A stretch of DNA of 64,000 bases from Serratia sarumanii. GTDB lineage: Bacteria; Pseudomonadota; Gammaproteobacteria; Enterobacterales; Enterobacteriaceae. Below are positions 35,229-43,814 of this stretch, piece after piece. A program made the position numbers and the translations under genes. The notes beneath the pieces are model-generated. The model was not told the DNA's origin. It ran no database searches and saw only the letters and a list, made by a program, of their open reading frames with translations. The DNA is taken from NCBI RefSeq assembly GCF_029962605.1, contig NZ_CP124750.1, forward strand, positions 1,798,001 through 1,862,000. The letters run 5' to 3'. Numbering within the stretch: position 1 is the stretch's first letter; each line of letters starts with the position of its first letter.

Positions 35229-38200
35229 ATGACATTTACCGATCTGTTCGTGCGCCGGCCGGTGCTGGCGCTGGTGGTCAGCACCCTGATCCTGCTGTTC
35301 GGCGCGCTGGCGCTCAGCAAGTTGCCGATCCGCCAATACCCCCTGCTGGAAAACTCGACCATCACCATCAGCACTGAATATCCCGGCGCGTCGTCCGAGC
35401 TGATGCAGGGCTTTGTCACGCAGCCGATCGCCCAGGCGGTGTCCTCCGTCGAGGGCGTTGACTACCTTTCTTCCTCTTCGGTGCAGGGGCGCAGCGTGGT
35501 GACGGTGCGTATGGCGCTGAACCGCGATTCGACCCAGGCGCTGACCGAAGTGATGGCCAAGGTCAATCAGGTGCGCTACAAGCTGCCGGAGCAGGCTTAC
35601 GATCCGGTGATTGAGCGCTCCGCCGGTGAGGCCACCGCTGTGGCCTATGTCGGCTTTTCCAGTAAAACGCTGTCCACGCCGGCGCTGAGCGAATACCTGA
35701 CGCGGGTGGTGGAGCCGATGTTCACCACCATCGACGGCGTCGCCAAGGTTGAAGTGTTCGGCGGGCAAAAAATGGCGATGCGCCTGTGGCTGGACAGCGA
35801 TCGGCTGGCCGGCCGCGGCCTGACCGCCGCCGACGTGGCCGACGCGGTGCGGCGCAACAACTACCAGGCGGCACCGGGCAAGGTGAAAGGGCAGTATGTG
35901 GTTGCCAACGTGCGGGTGAATACCGATCTCACCAGCGTTGAGGAATTTCGCAATCTAGTGGTGCGCAACGACGGCAATGGCCTGGTGCGTTTAAAAGACG
36001 TCGGCACTGTGGAGCTGGGCGCCGCGGCCACGGAAACCAGCGCCCTGATGGATGGCGAACCGGCGGTGTTCCTCGGCGTCTTCCCTACGCCGACCGGCAA
36101 CCCGCTGGTAATCGTCGATGGCATTCGCCACCTGATGCCGGCGATCGACAAGATGCAGCCGCCGGGCGTGAAGATGGCACTGGCGTTCGAAACCGCGCGC
36201 TTTATTCAGGCCTCGATCGATGAAGTGGTGCATACCCTGCTCGAAGCGCTGGTGATTGTGGTGGCGGTGATCTACCTGTGTCTGGGGTCGCTGCGCACCG
36301 TGTTGATCCCGGTGGTGACCATTCCGCTGTCGATCCTTGGCGCTGCCGGGCTGATGTTGGCCTTCGGCTTCAGCGTCAATTTGCTGACGCTGCTGGCGAT
36401 GGTCCTGGCGATCGGCCTGGTGGTAGACGACGCCATCGTGGTGGTGGAGAACGTGCATCGTCATATCGAAGAGGGGAAAACGCCGCTGGCGGCGGCGATG
36501 ATCGGCGCGCGCGAGGTGGCGGGGCCGGTGATCGCCATGACCCTGACGCTGGCGGCGGTCTATGCGCCGATCGGCCTGATGGGCGGGCTGACCGGCGCGC
36601 TGTTTCGCGAGTTTGCGTTGACGCTGGCCGGGGCGGTAGTGGTGTCCGGCGTGGTGGCGCTGACGCTGTCGCCGGTGATGAGCTCGCTCCTGCTGCCGGC
36701 CAAACAGAGCGAAGGGCGCGTGGCGCACGCCGCCGAGTGGTTCTTCGGCGGTCTGACGCGGCGCTATGCGCGCGCGCTGGATTTTTCGCTGCGCCACCGT
36801 TGGTTGACCGGCGCGCTGGCGTTGCTGGTGATGATCAGCCTGCCGCTATTGTACCTGATGCCGCAGCGCGAGCTGGCGCCGACCGAGGATCAGGCCATCG
36901 TACTGACTGCCATCAAGGCGCCACAGCACGCCAACCTGAACTATGTCGAACGCTTTGCCTACAAGCTGGACGAGGTTTACAACCGCATGCCGGAAACCGA
37001 AAGCCGCTGGATCATCAACGGCAGCGACGGCACGGCGTCCGGCATCGGCGGCATCAACCTGACGCTGTGGCAGGCGCGTCAGCGCTCGGCGTCGGCGGTG
37101 CAGGCCGATCTGCAGCGGGCGGTGAACGACGTCGAAGGCACCAGCATTTTCGCCTTCCAGCTGCCCGCCTTGCCGGGCTCCACCGGCGGGCTGCCGGTGC
37201 AGATGGTGCTGCGCACGCCGCAGGACTACCCGCAGCTGTATCGCACCCTGGAAGAGGTGAAGCAGAACGCCAGAAACAGCGGCCTGTTTATGGTGGTGGA
37301 CAGCGATCTGGACTACAACAACCCGCTGGCGGAGGTGCATATCGATCGCGCCAAGGCCAACAGTCTGGGGATCCGCATGAGCGACATCGGCGAATCGCTG
37401 GCGGTGCTGGTGGGGGAAAACTACCTCAACCGCTTCGGCATGGACGGCCGCGCCTATGACGTGATCCCGCAGAGCCTGCGCGAACAGCGGCTGACGCCGC
37501 AGGCGCTGGCGCGACAGTACGTCCGCACGCAGGACAATACGCTGGTGCCGCTCTCCACCGTGGTGTCGGTGGCCGTTAAGGTCGAGCCGAACAAGCTGAC
37601 CCAGTTCAACCAGCAGAACGCCGCCACCCTGCAGGCCATTCCCGCGCCCGGCGTTTCGATGGGCGAAGCGGTGGCCTTCCTCGAACGGCAGGCCAATGCG
37701 CTGCCGGCCGAGTTTAGCCACGACTGGCAGGGGGATTCGCGCCAATATACCCAGGAAGGCAGCGCGCTGGCATTCGCGTTCCTGGCGGCGTTGGTGATCA
37801 TCTATCTGGTGCTGGCGGCGCAGTACGAGAGCCTGAAAGATCCGCTGATCATCCTCATCACCGTGCCGCTGTCGATCTGCGGCGCCTTGCTGCCGCTGGC
37901 GCTGGGCTACGCCACGATGAACATCTATACCCAGGTCGGGCTGGTGACCCTGATCGGGCTGATCAGCAAGCACGGCATTTTGATGGTGGAGTTCGCCAAC
38001 GAGTTGCAGATGCATCAGGGGCTGACGCGGCGCGCCGCGATTTTGCAGGCGGCGCAAATTCGCCTGCGGCCGGTGTTGATGACCACCGGGGCGATGGTGT
38101 TCGGCTTGATTCCGCTGCTGTTCGCCAGCGGCGCCGGCGCCGCCAGCCGCTTCGGCCTGGGGCTGGTGATCGTATCCGGCATGCTGGTGGGCACGCTGTT

Positions 38201-38309
38201 CACCCTGTTTGTGTTGCCGACGGTGTATACGCTGCTGGCGCGCGATCACGCGGTGGCGTCGCCCCGGCAGCGTGAACTGGCCGCGGCGCAAAAGGCGCTG
38301 ACGGAATAA
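35229..38309 (+). CDS. RND efflux pump (MexI/AcrB-type)
   Basis: A 1026-residue hydrophobe/amphiphile efflux RND transporter. It has twelve membrane helices with two large periplasmic loops, the proton-relay Asp pair in GLVVDDAIVVVENVHR (about residues 399-400) and the conserved GLISKHGILMVEFANE segment. Substrates are probably redox-active or aromatic compounds, given SoxR control. No outer membrane channel gene follows, so the pump must use a channel encoded elsewhere such as TolC; that last point is inference. Confidence 0.94.
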   Translation: MTFTDLFVRRPVLALVVSTLILLFGALALSKLPIRQYPLLENSTITISTEYPGASSELMQGFVTQPIAQAVSSVEGVDYLSSSSVQGRSVVTVRMALNRDSTQALTEVMAKVNQVRYKLPEQAYDPVIERSAGEATAVAYVGFSSKTLSTPALSEYLTRVVEPMFTTIDGVAKVEVFGGQKMAMRLWLDSDRLAGRGLTAADVADAVRRNNYQAAPGKVKGQYVVANVRVNTDLTSVEEFRNLVVRNDGNGLVRLKDVGTVELGAAATETSALMDGEPAVFLGVFPTPTGNPLVIVDGIRHLMPAIDKMQPPGVKMALAFETARFIQASIDEVVHTLLEALVIVVAVIYLCLGSLRTVLIPVVTIPLSILGAAGLMLAFGFSVNLLTLLAMVLAIGLVVDDAIVVVENVHRHIEEGKTPLAAAMIGAREVAGPVIAMTLTLAAVYAPIGLMGGLTGALFREFALTLAGAVVVSGVVALTLSPVMSSLLLPAKQSEGRVAHAAEWFFGGLTRRYARALDFSLRHRWLTGALALLVMISLPLLYLMPQRELAPTEDQAIVLTAIKAPQHANLNYVERFAYKLDEVYNRMPETESRWIINGSDGTASGIGGINLTLWQARQRSASAVQADLQRAVNDVEGTSIFAFQLPALPGSTGGLPVQMVLRTPQDYPQLYRTLEEVKQNARNSGLFMVVDSDLDYNNPLAEVHIDRAKANSLGIRMSDIGESLAVLVGENYLNRFGMDGRAYDVIPQSLREQRLTPQALARQYVRTQDNTLVPLSTVVSVAVKVEPNKLTQFNQQNAATLQAIPAPGVSMGEAVAFLERQANALPAEFSHDWQGDSRQYTQEGSALAFAFLAALVIIYLVLAAQYESLKDPLIILITVPLSICGALLPLALGYATMNIYTQVGLVTLIGLISKHGILMVEFANELQMHQGLTRRAAILQAAQIRLRPVLMTTGAMVFGLIPLLFASGAGAASRFGLGLVIVSGMLVGTLFTLFVLPTVYTLLARDHAVASPRQRELAAAQKALTE

Positions 38310-38336
38310 ACCGCCGGCGCCCGTATGAAAAATAAA

Positions 38337-38356
38337 CCCGCCGCGGCGGGTTTTTT
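38337..38356 (+). terminator. Efflux operon terminator
   Basis: The stem CCCGCC/GGCGGG with a two-base GC centre is followed by six T residues and preceded by AATAAA. It may also serve the convergent nuclease gene. Confidence 0.85.
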
Positions 38357-38358
38357 CG

Positions 38359-39159
38359 TCAGTTTTTGCAGCCCATCAACTCCGGCAGGACGCCGGGCTT
38401 GCTCTTCAGCGAAGCCTGTACGTCGTCCGGCAGACCGGCCCAGATGATCAGACCGGTGCGTTTCTCGATCTCGTCCACCGTCACGCGGAATTGGCAAAAA
38501 TCGGCGCCCTTCGGCGTATTCTGATCGAACAGGAAAGCGGCATAGTGGTTCACCGCCGGGCTGTTGTTGATGAAAATCACTTTCCAGTAGGCGCTGGGGA
38601 TGGTGTGCGCTTTCTGGGTGCCCGGCAGTTTGCCCATATCGCGCTCATACAGCGGTCCGGTCACGGTATAGACCGAGGAGATATCGGCGCGATCGATCAG
38701 CTTGCGTTCCTGATCTTCCAGCCGCGCCCAGGCGCCCTGGTTCAGATCGGACTTTTGCGGCGTGATGTTGGACAGGTAGTTCAGCGACTCCCAGTCGGAA
38801 ACGCCCGCCAGCGAGGCCAGCGGCGCCTGATGACCGCGATCGACCTTCAACGCCGCATTGGCGCCGGTGTAATCGGCGGGCGCCAAAGTGTCCGCCGGGT
38901 TGAGCGCCGGATCGGTTTTCCAGTTGCGCGTCTTGCCGCTGGCCGGCGTGTCTTTGGTGATGTGATAGGCCACCCAGTTGGCGAACTTGGTGGTGCTGTT
39001 GTTGTTCAACGTATAAGCGTGACGCACGATCGATACGTTGCTGCTGCCGCCGGTCGGGCAGCCGACCGCGCAGTTGTCGATGGATTCGAGCGTGTCGGCC
39101 GACGCCTGCGCGGCGAACAGCAGGGCGGCCAGGGCCAACATCTTGTTGTTAAAACGCAT
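38359..39159 (-). CDS. nucA: Secreted non-specific endonuclease NucA
   Basis: A 266-residue precursor: signal peptide MRFNNKMLALAALLFAAQASA and a 245-residue mature enzyme of the DNA/RNA non-specific beta-beta-alpha-Me family. His110 in the DRGH motif (His89 in the mature protein) is the general base. Asn140 (mature 119) binds magnesium, and Arg108 and Glu148 complete the site. Four Cys residues form two disulfides. As remembered, the sequence agrees with the S. marcescens nuclease throughout. The start is the ATG at 39159, eight bases after GAGG. A LexA box lies just upstream. It is convergent with the RND operon. Confidence 0.98.
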   Translation of the reverse strand: MRFNNKMLALAALLFAAQASADTLESIDNCAVGCPTGGSSNVSIVRHAYTLNNNSTTKFANWVAYHITKDTPASGKTRNWKTDPALNPADTLAPADYTGANAALKVDRGHQAPLASLAGVSDWESLNYLSNITPQKSDLNQGAWARLEDQERKLIDRADISSVYTVTGPLYERDMGKLPGTQKAHTIPSAYWKVIFINNSPAVNHYAAFLFDQNTPKGADFCQFRVTVDEIEKRTGLIIWAGLPDDVQASLKSKPGVLPELMGCKN

Positions 39160-39185
39160 ATTCATATCCTCAATAAGTTAAAAAA

Positions 39186-39205
39186 TACTGTATATATTTA
39201 CAGTG
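39186..39205 (-). promoter_or_regulatory. LexA (SOS) box of nucA
   Basis: The sequence TACTGTATATATTTACAGTG matches CTGT-N8-ACAG, with the AT-rich centre of strong LexA sites, 27 bases upstream of the nuclease start. It implies SOS induction of the nuclease gene. Confidence 0.9.
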
Positions 39206-39243
39206 AATTAAACTTATCGCAGTGAAACGAATACAACAATGCA

Positions 39244-39266
39244 ACACATTCATGTTGTGAATGTGT
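39244..39266 (-). terminator. Hairpin after trkH
   Basis: A perfect 9-bp stem, ACACATTCA/TGAATGTGT, with a five-base loop lies 46 bases downstream of trkH on the minus strand. The following minus-strand bases TGCATTGTTGTATTC are only partly T-rich. It could instead be an operator upstream of nucA. Confidence 0.5.
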
Positions 39267-39311
39267 CGGCGTTGACAGAGCGGAACGGCGCCCTGTACGC
39301 CGCTCGGACTA

Positions 39312-40772
39312 TCAAAAACGCCAAAACGCGCGTGAACAGAGGATCAACATCGGATAGATCTCGAGGCGGCCGAGCAGCATGGCGGCGCACATCAGCCATT
39401 TCGCCGCGTCGTTCAGCGTGCCGAAACCGGCGGCGGTTTCTCCGTACCCCAGCCCCATATTGTTGATGCAGGCGGCGACGGTGGCGAAAGCGGTGACCAG
39501 ATCATAGCCCATCAAGTTCAGCAGCCAGATAAACAGACAGGTGAACAGCACGTAAAGGAAGAAGAAGCTCCAGACGGAGCGCAGCGTCCGATCCTGGATC
39601 GGCGCATTGCCGACCTTGATGGTGTACATGGCGTTGGGATGCACCAGCTGGTTGATCTCGAGCCGGCTTTGTTTGTACATGATCAGAAAACGCAGCGCTT
39701 TAATGCCGCCGCAGGTGGAGCCGACGCAGCCGCCGAAGAAACTCGCCGCCAGCAGCAGCATGATGGTGTGGGACGGGATCCGGGTGTAATCGGCGATGGC
39801 CAGACCGTTGTCGGTCATCATCGAACTGGTGAGGAAAAAGCCGTGCACGAAGGCGTCTTTGACGCCGTACATGCCCGAGCGGTACAGCTCGATACACACG
39901 ATCGCCACGACGATGGCCAGAATCAACAGGAAAAAGCGCAGCTCGGGGCTGCGGTACAGCGGTTTCAGGCTGCGACGGCCGACGGCAATGAAATAGAGCG
40001 TGAAGTTCACCGCCGCCAGAATAGAGAAAATGCCGCCGACCATTTCCACCGCCGAACTGTCGTAGTACCCCAGGCTTTCGTTGCGGGTGGAAAATCCGCC
40101 GAGCGACACGGTGGAAATGCCGTGGCACAGCGCATCGAACCACGGCATGCCCGCCAGACGAAAGGCGACGGTACAGGCCAACCCCAGCCCAAGGTAGATC
40201 AACCACAGGTTTTTCGAGGTATCGGCCAGGCGTGGCGTCAGGCGTTCCTCCTTGAACGGGCCGGGCATTTCCGACTGGTAAAGTTTGGCGCCGCCGATGC
40301 CCAGCAGCGGCAGCACGGCTACGGCCAACACGATAACCCCGAGGCCGCCGATAAAATTGAGCTGGGAGCGGTAATAGAGGAACGATTTGGGCACGTTCGA
40401 GACGTCATTCAGTACCGAGGCGCCGGTGGTGGTGATGCCGGAGACTCCCTCAAACATCGCGTCGACCAGCCGGACGTTCAGCGTGTCATCCAGCCACAGC
40501 GGCAGGGCGCTGATCGCGGAAAACAGCAGCCAAAACATCACGATGATCAGAAAACCGTCCTGGGTGCGCAGCTGCACTTTCGACTGCCGGGTGCTGAACC
40601 AGCCCAATCCGCCGAGCGTGGCGGCCACCACCAGGGTATAGAAAAATGAGAAGGCGCTTTTTTCTTTATACAACAGCCCCGTCAGCAGGGGCGGGATCAT
40701 TGAAAGGCTGTAAAGAAGGACCAAAAAGCTGCAAAGATGAATAACGACCAGGATCTGTTTGGTTCTGACCAT
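39312..40772 (-). CDS. Trk potassium uptake protein TrkH/TrkG
   Basis: A 486-residue integral membrane protein with the four pore-loop repeats of the Trk/Ktr family: GVSGITTTGASVL, CHGISTVSLGGFSTR, TDNGLAIADY with GCVGSTCGGIKALR, and ACINNMGLGYGE. It takes up potassium with TrkA, whose gene is not in the window. The start is set at the ATG giving MVRTKQILVV, the family N-terminus; an upstream TTG in frame is less likely. The main enterobacterial trkH lies elsewhere, so this could be a second TrkG-type copy. Confidence 0.88.
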   Translation of the reverse strand: MVRTKQILVVIHLCSFLVLLYSLSMIPPLLTGLLYKEKSAFSFFYTLVVAATLGGLGWFSTRQSKVQLRTQDGFLIIVMFWLLFSAISALPLWLDDTLNVRLVDAMFEGVSGITTTGASVLNDVSNVPKSFLYYRSQLNFIGGLGVIVLAVAVLPLLGIGGAKLYQSEMPGPFKEERLTPRLADTSKNLWLIYLGLGLACTVAFRLAGMPWFDALCHGISTVSLGGFSTRNESLGYYDSSAVEMVGGIFSILAAVNFTLYFIAVGRRSLKPLYRSPELRFFLLILAIVVAIVCIELYRSGMYGVKDAFVHGFFLTSSMMTDNGLAIADYTRIPSHTIMLLLAASFFGGCVGSTCGGIKALRFLIMYKQSRLEINQLVHPNAMYTIKVGNAPIQDRTLRSVWSFFFLYVLFTCLFIWLLNLMGYDLVTAFATVAACINNMGLGYGETAAGFGTLNDAAKWLMCAAMLLGRLEIYPMLILCSRAFWRF

Positions 40773-40889
40773 ACTGTTGCTCGGAATGCCTGCCGACAAT
40801 GCGTCAATTTATTGAAGTGTATCAAGCATAAAGCAGGCGATATAAAAATAACGTAAAAATTCATATCGCCTAATAAGTATGGCGGGGCG

Positions 40890-41237
40890 TTATTCCAGCA
40901 GGTTGTTGACCGTACGGCGCACATAGTGCGTCATCTGCGCCAGATCGTCCGGCGACACCGGGCCGCCGCCGGCGCGCACCACCTGCTGTTCGATCTGGGT
41001 AATCTCCTGCTCGACCTTGTTGGCGATCTGCACTTTGACTATTTTGTCCACCGAAGACAGCAGCACCTTCAAGACCACTTTCAGCGCGATGTTCTCGCAG
41101 AACGAGTCGTAGTGATGAACCGGCGGCGGCGGGGCCGGAGCCGGCTCGGGCGCGCGCGGAGCCAGAGCCTTGAAGCTGTCTACATTTTCAATAATAAGAT
41201 CCATGTCTCTTATTAGTTCATCAAAATCTTTAGACAC
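40890..41237 (-). CDS. Hypothetical protein with Pro-rich linker
   Basis: A 115-residue protein that I do not recognise. It has an acidic N-terminal helix (MSKDFDELIRDMDLIIENVD), a proline-rich linker (APRAPEPAPAPPPP) and a helical C-terminal region (ALKVVLKVLLSSVDKIVKVQ) that looks able to self-associate. There is no signal peptide. The GTG start at 41237 is seven bases from AAGGGAA. It lies about 117 bases upstream of trkH on the same strand, so it may share a transcript. Confidence 0.6.
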   Translation of the reverse strand: MSKDFDELIRDMDLIIENVDSFKALAPRAPEPAPAPPPPVHHYDSFCENIALKVVLKVLLSSVDKIVKVQIANKVEQEITQIEQQVVRAGGGPVSPDDLAQMTHYVRRTVNNLLE

Positions 41238-41440
41238 TGACTTATTCCCTTCGCTGTGCGCAAAAAACAGAACGCCCGTCCTCGGGCTGAAAGCGGATGA
41301 GCGACGGGCAGAACGAATTCGGGCCTGGCCTTCAGACGCTGAATGGCCGGGGGAGGGGCATTCTAACCTTGCGGCGGGTCGGCAACAAGATGGGGCCGTG
41401 CGAATGCGCGGCCCTTTGAATCACAGGCGCAGGAGGGGGC

Positions 41441-42040
41441 TTAATTTTTCAGCTTGGCGGTGATTTTTGCCACGTGCTCGCCCTGATAGCGGGCAATGGT
41501 CAGCTCTTCGTTGCTCGGCTGCCGCGAGCCGTCGGCGCCGGCGATGGTGGTGGCGCCATACGGGGTGCCGCCGCGCACCTGCGAAACGTCAAACAGCTCC
41601 GGCGTCGCATAGCCGATCGGCACGATGATGAAACCGTGGTGCGCCAGCGTGGTCCAGGTGGAACTGATGGTGTGTTCCTGGCCGCCGCCGGTGCCGGTGG
41701 AGGAGAAGACGCTGCCTACCTTGCCGTACAGCGCGCCGGAAGCCCACAGACCGCCGGTCTGATCGAGGAAGGTGCGCATCTGCCCGGCCATATTGCCGAA
41801 GCGGGTCGGCGTGCCGAAGATAATGCCGTCATAGTCCGCCAGCTCTTGCGGGGTGGCGACCGGCGCCTGTTGATGTTGTTTGCCCCCGGCTTTGGCGAAG
41901 GCCTCCGGCGTCATGGTTTCCGGCACGCGTTTAATCGTCACGTCCACGCCGTTAACCCGATTCGCGCCTTCGGCCACCGCCTGCGCCAGGCTTTCGATAT
42001 GGCCGTACATTGAGTAATAAAGCACCAACACTTTCGTCAT
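41441..42040 (-). CDS. wrbA: NAD(P)H:quinone oxidoreductase WrbA
   Basis: A 199-residue flavodoxin-like enzyme that reduces quinones by two electrons. The FMN-binding loops are [15 protein letters not shown], then [14 protein letters not shown] and [13 protein letters not shown]. Length and sequence match E. coli WrbA. It is a single gene on the minus strand. WrbA protects against quinone-based oxidative stress, which complements the SoxR efflux system nearby, although the two are not linked as an operon. Confidence 0.96.
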   Translation of the reverse strand: MTKVLVLYYSMYGHIESLAQAVAEGANRVNGVDVTIKRVPETMTPEAFAKAGGKQHQQAPVATPQELADYDGIIFGTPTRFGNMAGQMRTFLDQTGGLWASGALYGKVGSVFSSTGTGGGQEHTISSTWTTLAHHGFIIVPIGYATPELFDVSQVRGGTPYGATTIAGADGSRQPSNEELTIARYQGEHVAKITAKLKN

Positions 42041-42197
42041 GTTCCGTACTCCCGCTCAGATGATTAACAAAAACCCTTGATAAGCATAGAAGCGAATGAC
42101 GAACTTGGTTTTGTCGGATGGCGGATTCAGGGCAAGCGCCGCAGCTTGTGCGCCAGCCGCTGTTCCTGCCAGCGTGCCGGCGCGGGTCGGCGGGCGG

Positions 42198-42773
42198 TCA
42201 GAAGGCGACGTTGCGGATAAAGCGCAGGGGCAGGTTGCCGTGGTTGGCGTAAGCGTAGCGTTGATCGCTGTTGAAGGTTTGTGCGGCGCCGGCGCTGAGC
42301 GTCAGCGTGCCTTGTTCCAGCTCCAGCGTCAGGGTACCGGCAATCACGTAGATCATTTCGCTCCAGCCTTCGGCGTCCGGGGCAGAGTCATAGCGCTCGC
42401 CCGGCATCAGCGTCCATTCCCACAGCTCGGCCCGTTGCCGCGCCGGCACGCTGGCGGCGAACAGCGCCTGGCTGCCCGGCTGCGCGCCTTGCCAGGCCAA
42501 CTCGCCCACCAGATGGCTGCCGCGCGCTTCCGGCGCCTGGATCAGATCGGTGAAAGAAATCGCCAGGGCGGCGGCGATCTTGTCGAGCACCGCCAGGCTG
42601 ACGTTGCGATCGCCGGCCTCGATGCCCGCCAGCATGCGGCGGCTGACGCCGGAAAGCTCGGCCAGCGCCATCTGGCTCAGGCCCGCCCGTTGGCGGTAGC
42701 CGCGCAGATTGCTGCTCAGGTATTGCAGCACCTTGGGGGGATCGGTTTTTGCGTTATGCGCCGTATTGCTCAT
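42198..42773 (-). CDS. XRE-cupin transcriptional regulator
   Basis: A 191-residue protein with an N-terminal XRE helix-turn-helix (about residues 18-72: YRQRAGLSQMALAELSGVSR) and a C-terminal cupin domain (about 110-190). This class usually regulates a neighbouring transporter or amino acid/polyamine gene in response to a small ligand. It is divergent from a DMT-family exporter 67 bases away, which is the likely target. Confidence 0.88.
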   Translation of the reverse strand: MSNTAHNAKTDPPKVLQYLSSNLRGYRQRAGLSQMALAELSGVSRRMLAGIEAGDRNVSLAVLDKIAAALAISFTDLIQAPEARGSHLVGELAWQGAQPGSQALFAASVPARQRAELWEWTLMPGERYDSAPDAEGWSEMIYVIAGTLTLELEQGTLTLSAGAAQTFNSDQRYAYANHGNLPLRFIRNVAF

Positions 42774-42840
42774 CGCCGGACTTTATCTCATACTGGCAGG
42801 ATCTGTGCATTATATTGCACTCAGCAGGAAGGGCAAGCCG

Positions 42841-43764
42841 GTGTCAGCAGCAAAAAAATCCTTTATTTCCGCCGTGGTTCCGCAAATCAGGTTGCCGGAA
42901 GCGGTGTTGATTTTCATCACCATGATCTGGGGCGGCACCTTTTTGGCGGTGCATCACGCGATGCAGGTCAGCGGGCCGTTCTTTTTCGTCGGCCTGCGTT
43001 TCGCCACCGCCACGCTGGCGCTGACGCTGTTTTCGCTGCGCGTGCTGCGCGGCCTGACCCGGTATGAACTGAAGGCGGGCGTGCTGATCGGGCTGGCGAT
43101 CATGTTCGGTTACAGCATGCAAACCGTCGGCCTGCAGACCATCACCAGCAGCCAATCGGCGTTTATCACCGCCATGTACGTGCCGATCGTGCCTCTGTTG
43201 CAATGGCTGGTGCTGGGGCGCTTCCCCGGCATCATGTCGTGGATCGGCATTCTGCTGGCCTTCACCGGCCTGATGCTGCTGGCGGCGCCGAGCAGCACCG
43301 ACATGACGCTGAGCCTCGGTGAAATTCTGACGCTGGCCGGCACCCTGGGCATGGCGGCAGAGATCATTCTGATCGGCGCCTTCGCCGGCAAGGTCAATAT
43401 CCGCCGAGTGACCATCGTGCAGCTGGCGACCGCCTCGCTGGCCTCCTTTTTGATGATGGCGCCGACCGGCGAGTCGCCGCCGCCGTATTCGGATTACCTG
43501 CTGTACAGCGCCATTGGGCTGGGGCTGGCCAGCGCCTTGATTCAGCTGACCATGAACTGGGCGCAGCGCAGCGTTTCGCCGACGCGCGCCACGGTGATTT
43601 ACGCCGGCGAACCGGTCTGGGCGGGCATCGTCGGGCGGTTGGCCGGCGAGCGTTTACCGGGCGTGGCGTTATTGGGGGGCGCGTTGATTGTAATCGGGGT
43701 GGTGGTCAGCGAGCTGCGCGTGCGGCGCAGGGATAAAGCGGCGGTGGCGACGGAAGCGGATTAG
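42841..43764 (+). CDS. EamA/DMT-family transporter
   Basis: A 307-residue membrane protein with ten hydrophobic helices in two EamA repeats (AVLIFITMIWGGTFLAVHHA marks the first). Such proteins export amino acids or metabolites. The start is the GTG at 42841, which follows AGGAAGG; a longer in-frame extension overlaps the divergent cupin regulator and is rejected. A bidirectional hairpin follows. Confidence 0.87.
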   Translation: MSAAKKSFISAVVPQIRLPEAVLIFITMIWGGTFLAVHHAMQVSGPFFFVGLRFATATLALTLFSLRVLRGLTRYELKAGVLIGLAIMFGYSMQTVGLQTITSSQSAFITAMYVPIVPLLQWLVLGRFPGIMSWIGILLAFTGLMLLAAPSSTDMTLSLGEILTLAGTLGMAAEIILIGAFAGKVNIRRVTIVQLATASLASFLMMAPTGESPPPYSDYLLYSAIGLGLASALIQLTMNWAQRSVSPTRATVIYAGEPVWAGIVGRLAGERLPGVALLGGALIVIGVVVSELRVRRRDKAAVATEAD

Positions 43765-43785
43765 CGCAGAGACATAGAAAGCAGG

Positions 43786-43813
43786 AAGGGGCGGAGATAT
43801 CCGCCCCTTTTGC
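43786..43813 (+). terminator. Terminator between DMT transporter and cycA
   Basis: The stem AGGGGCGGA/TCCGCCCCT with a GATA loop is followed by TTTGC on the plus strand. It serves the DMT gene and lies immediately past the convergent cycA stop. Confidence 0.8.
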
Positions 43814-43814
43814 A

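Noticed and set aside
36846..38291. Long antisense frames across the RND pump gene
   Set aside because: Same composition artefact; the plus-strand RND protein is unambiguous.
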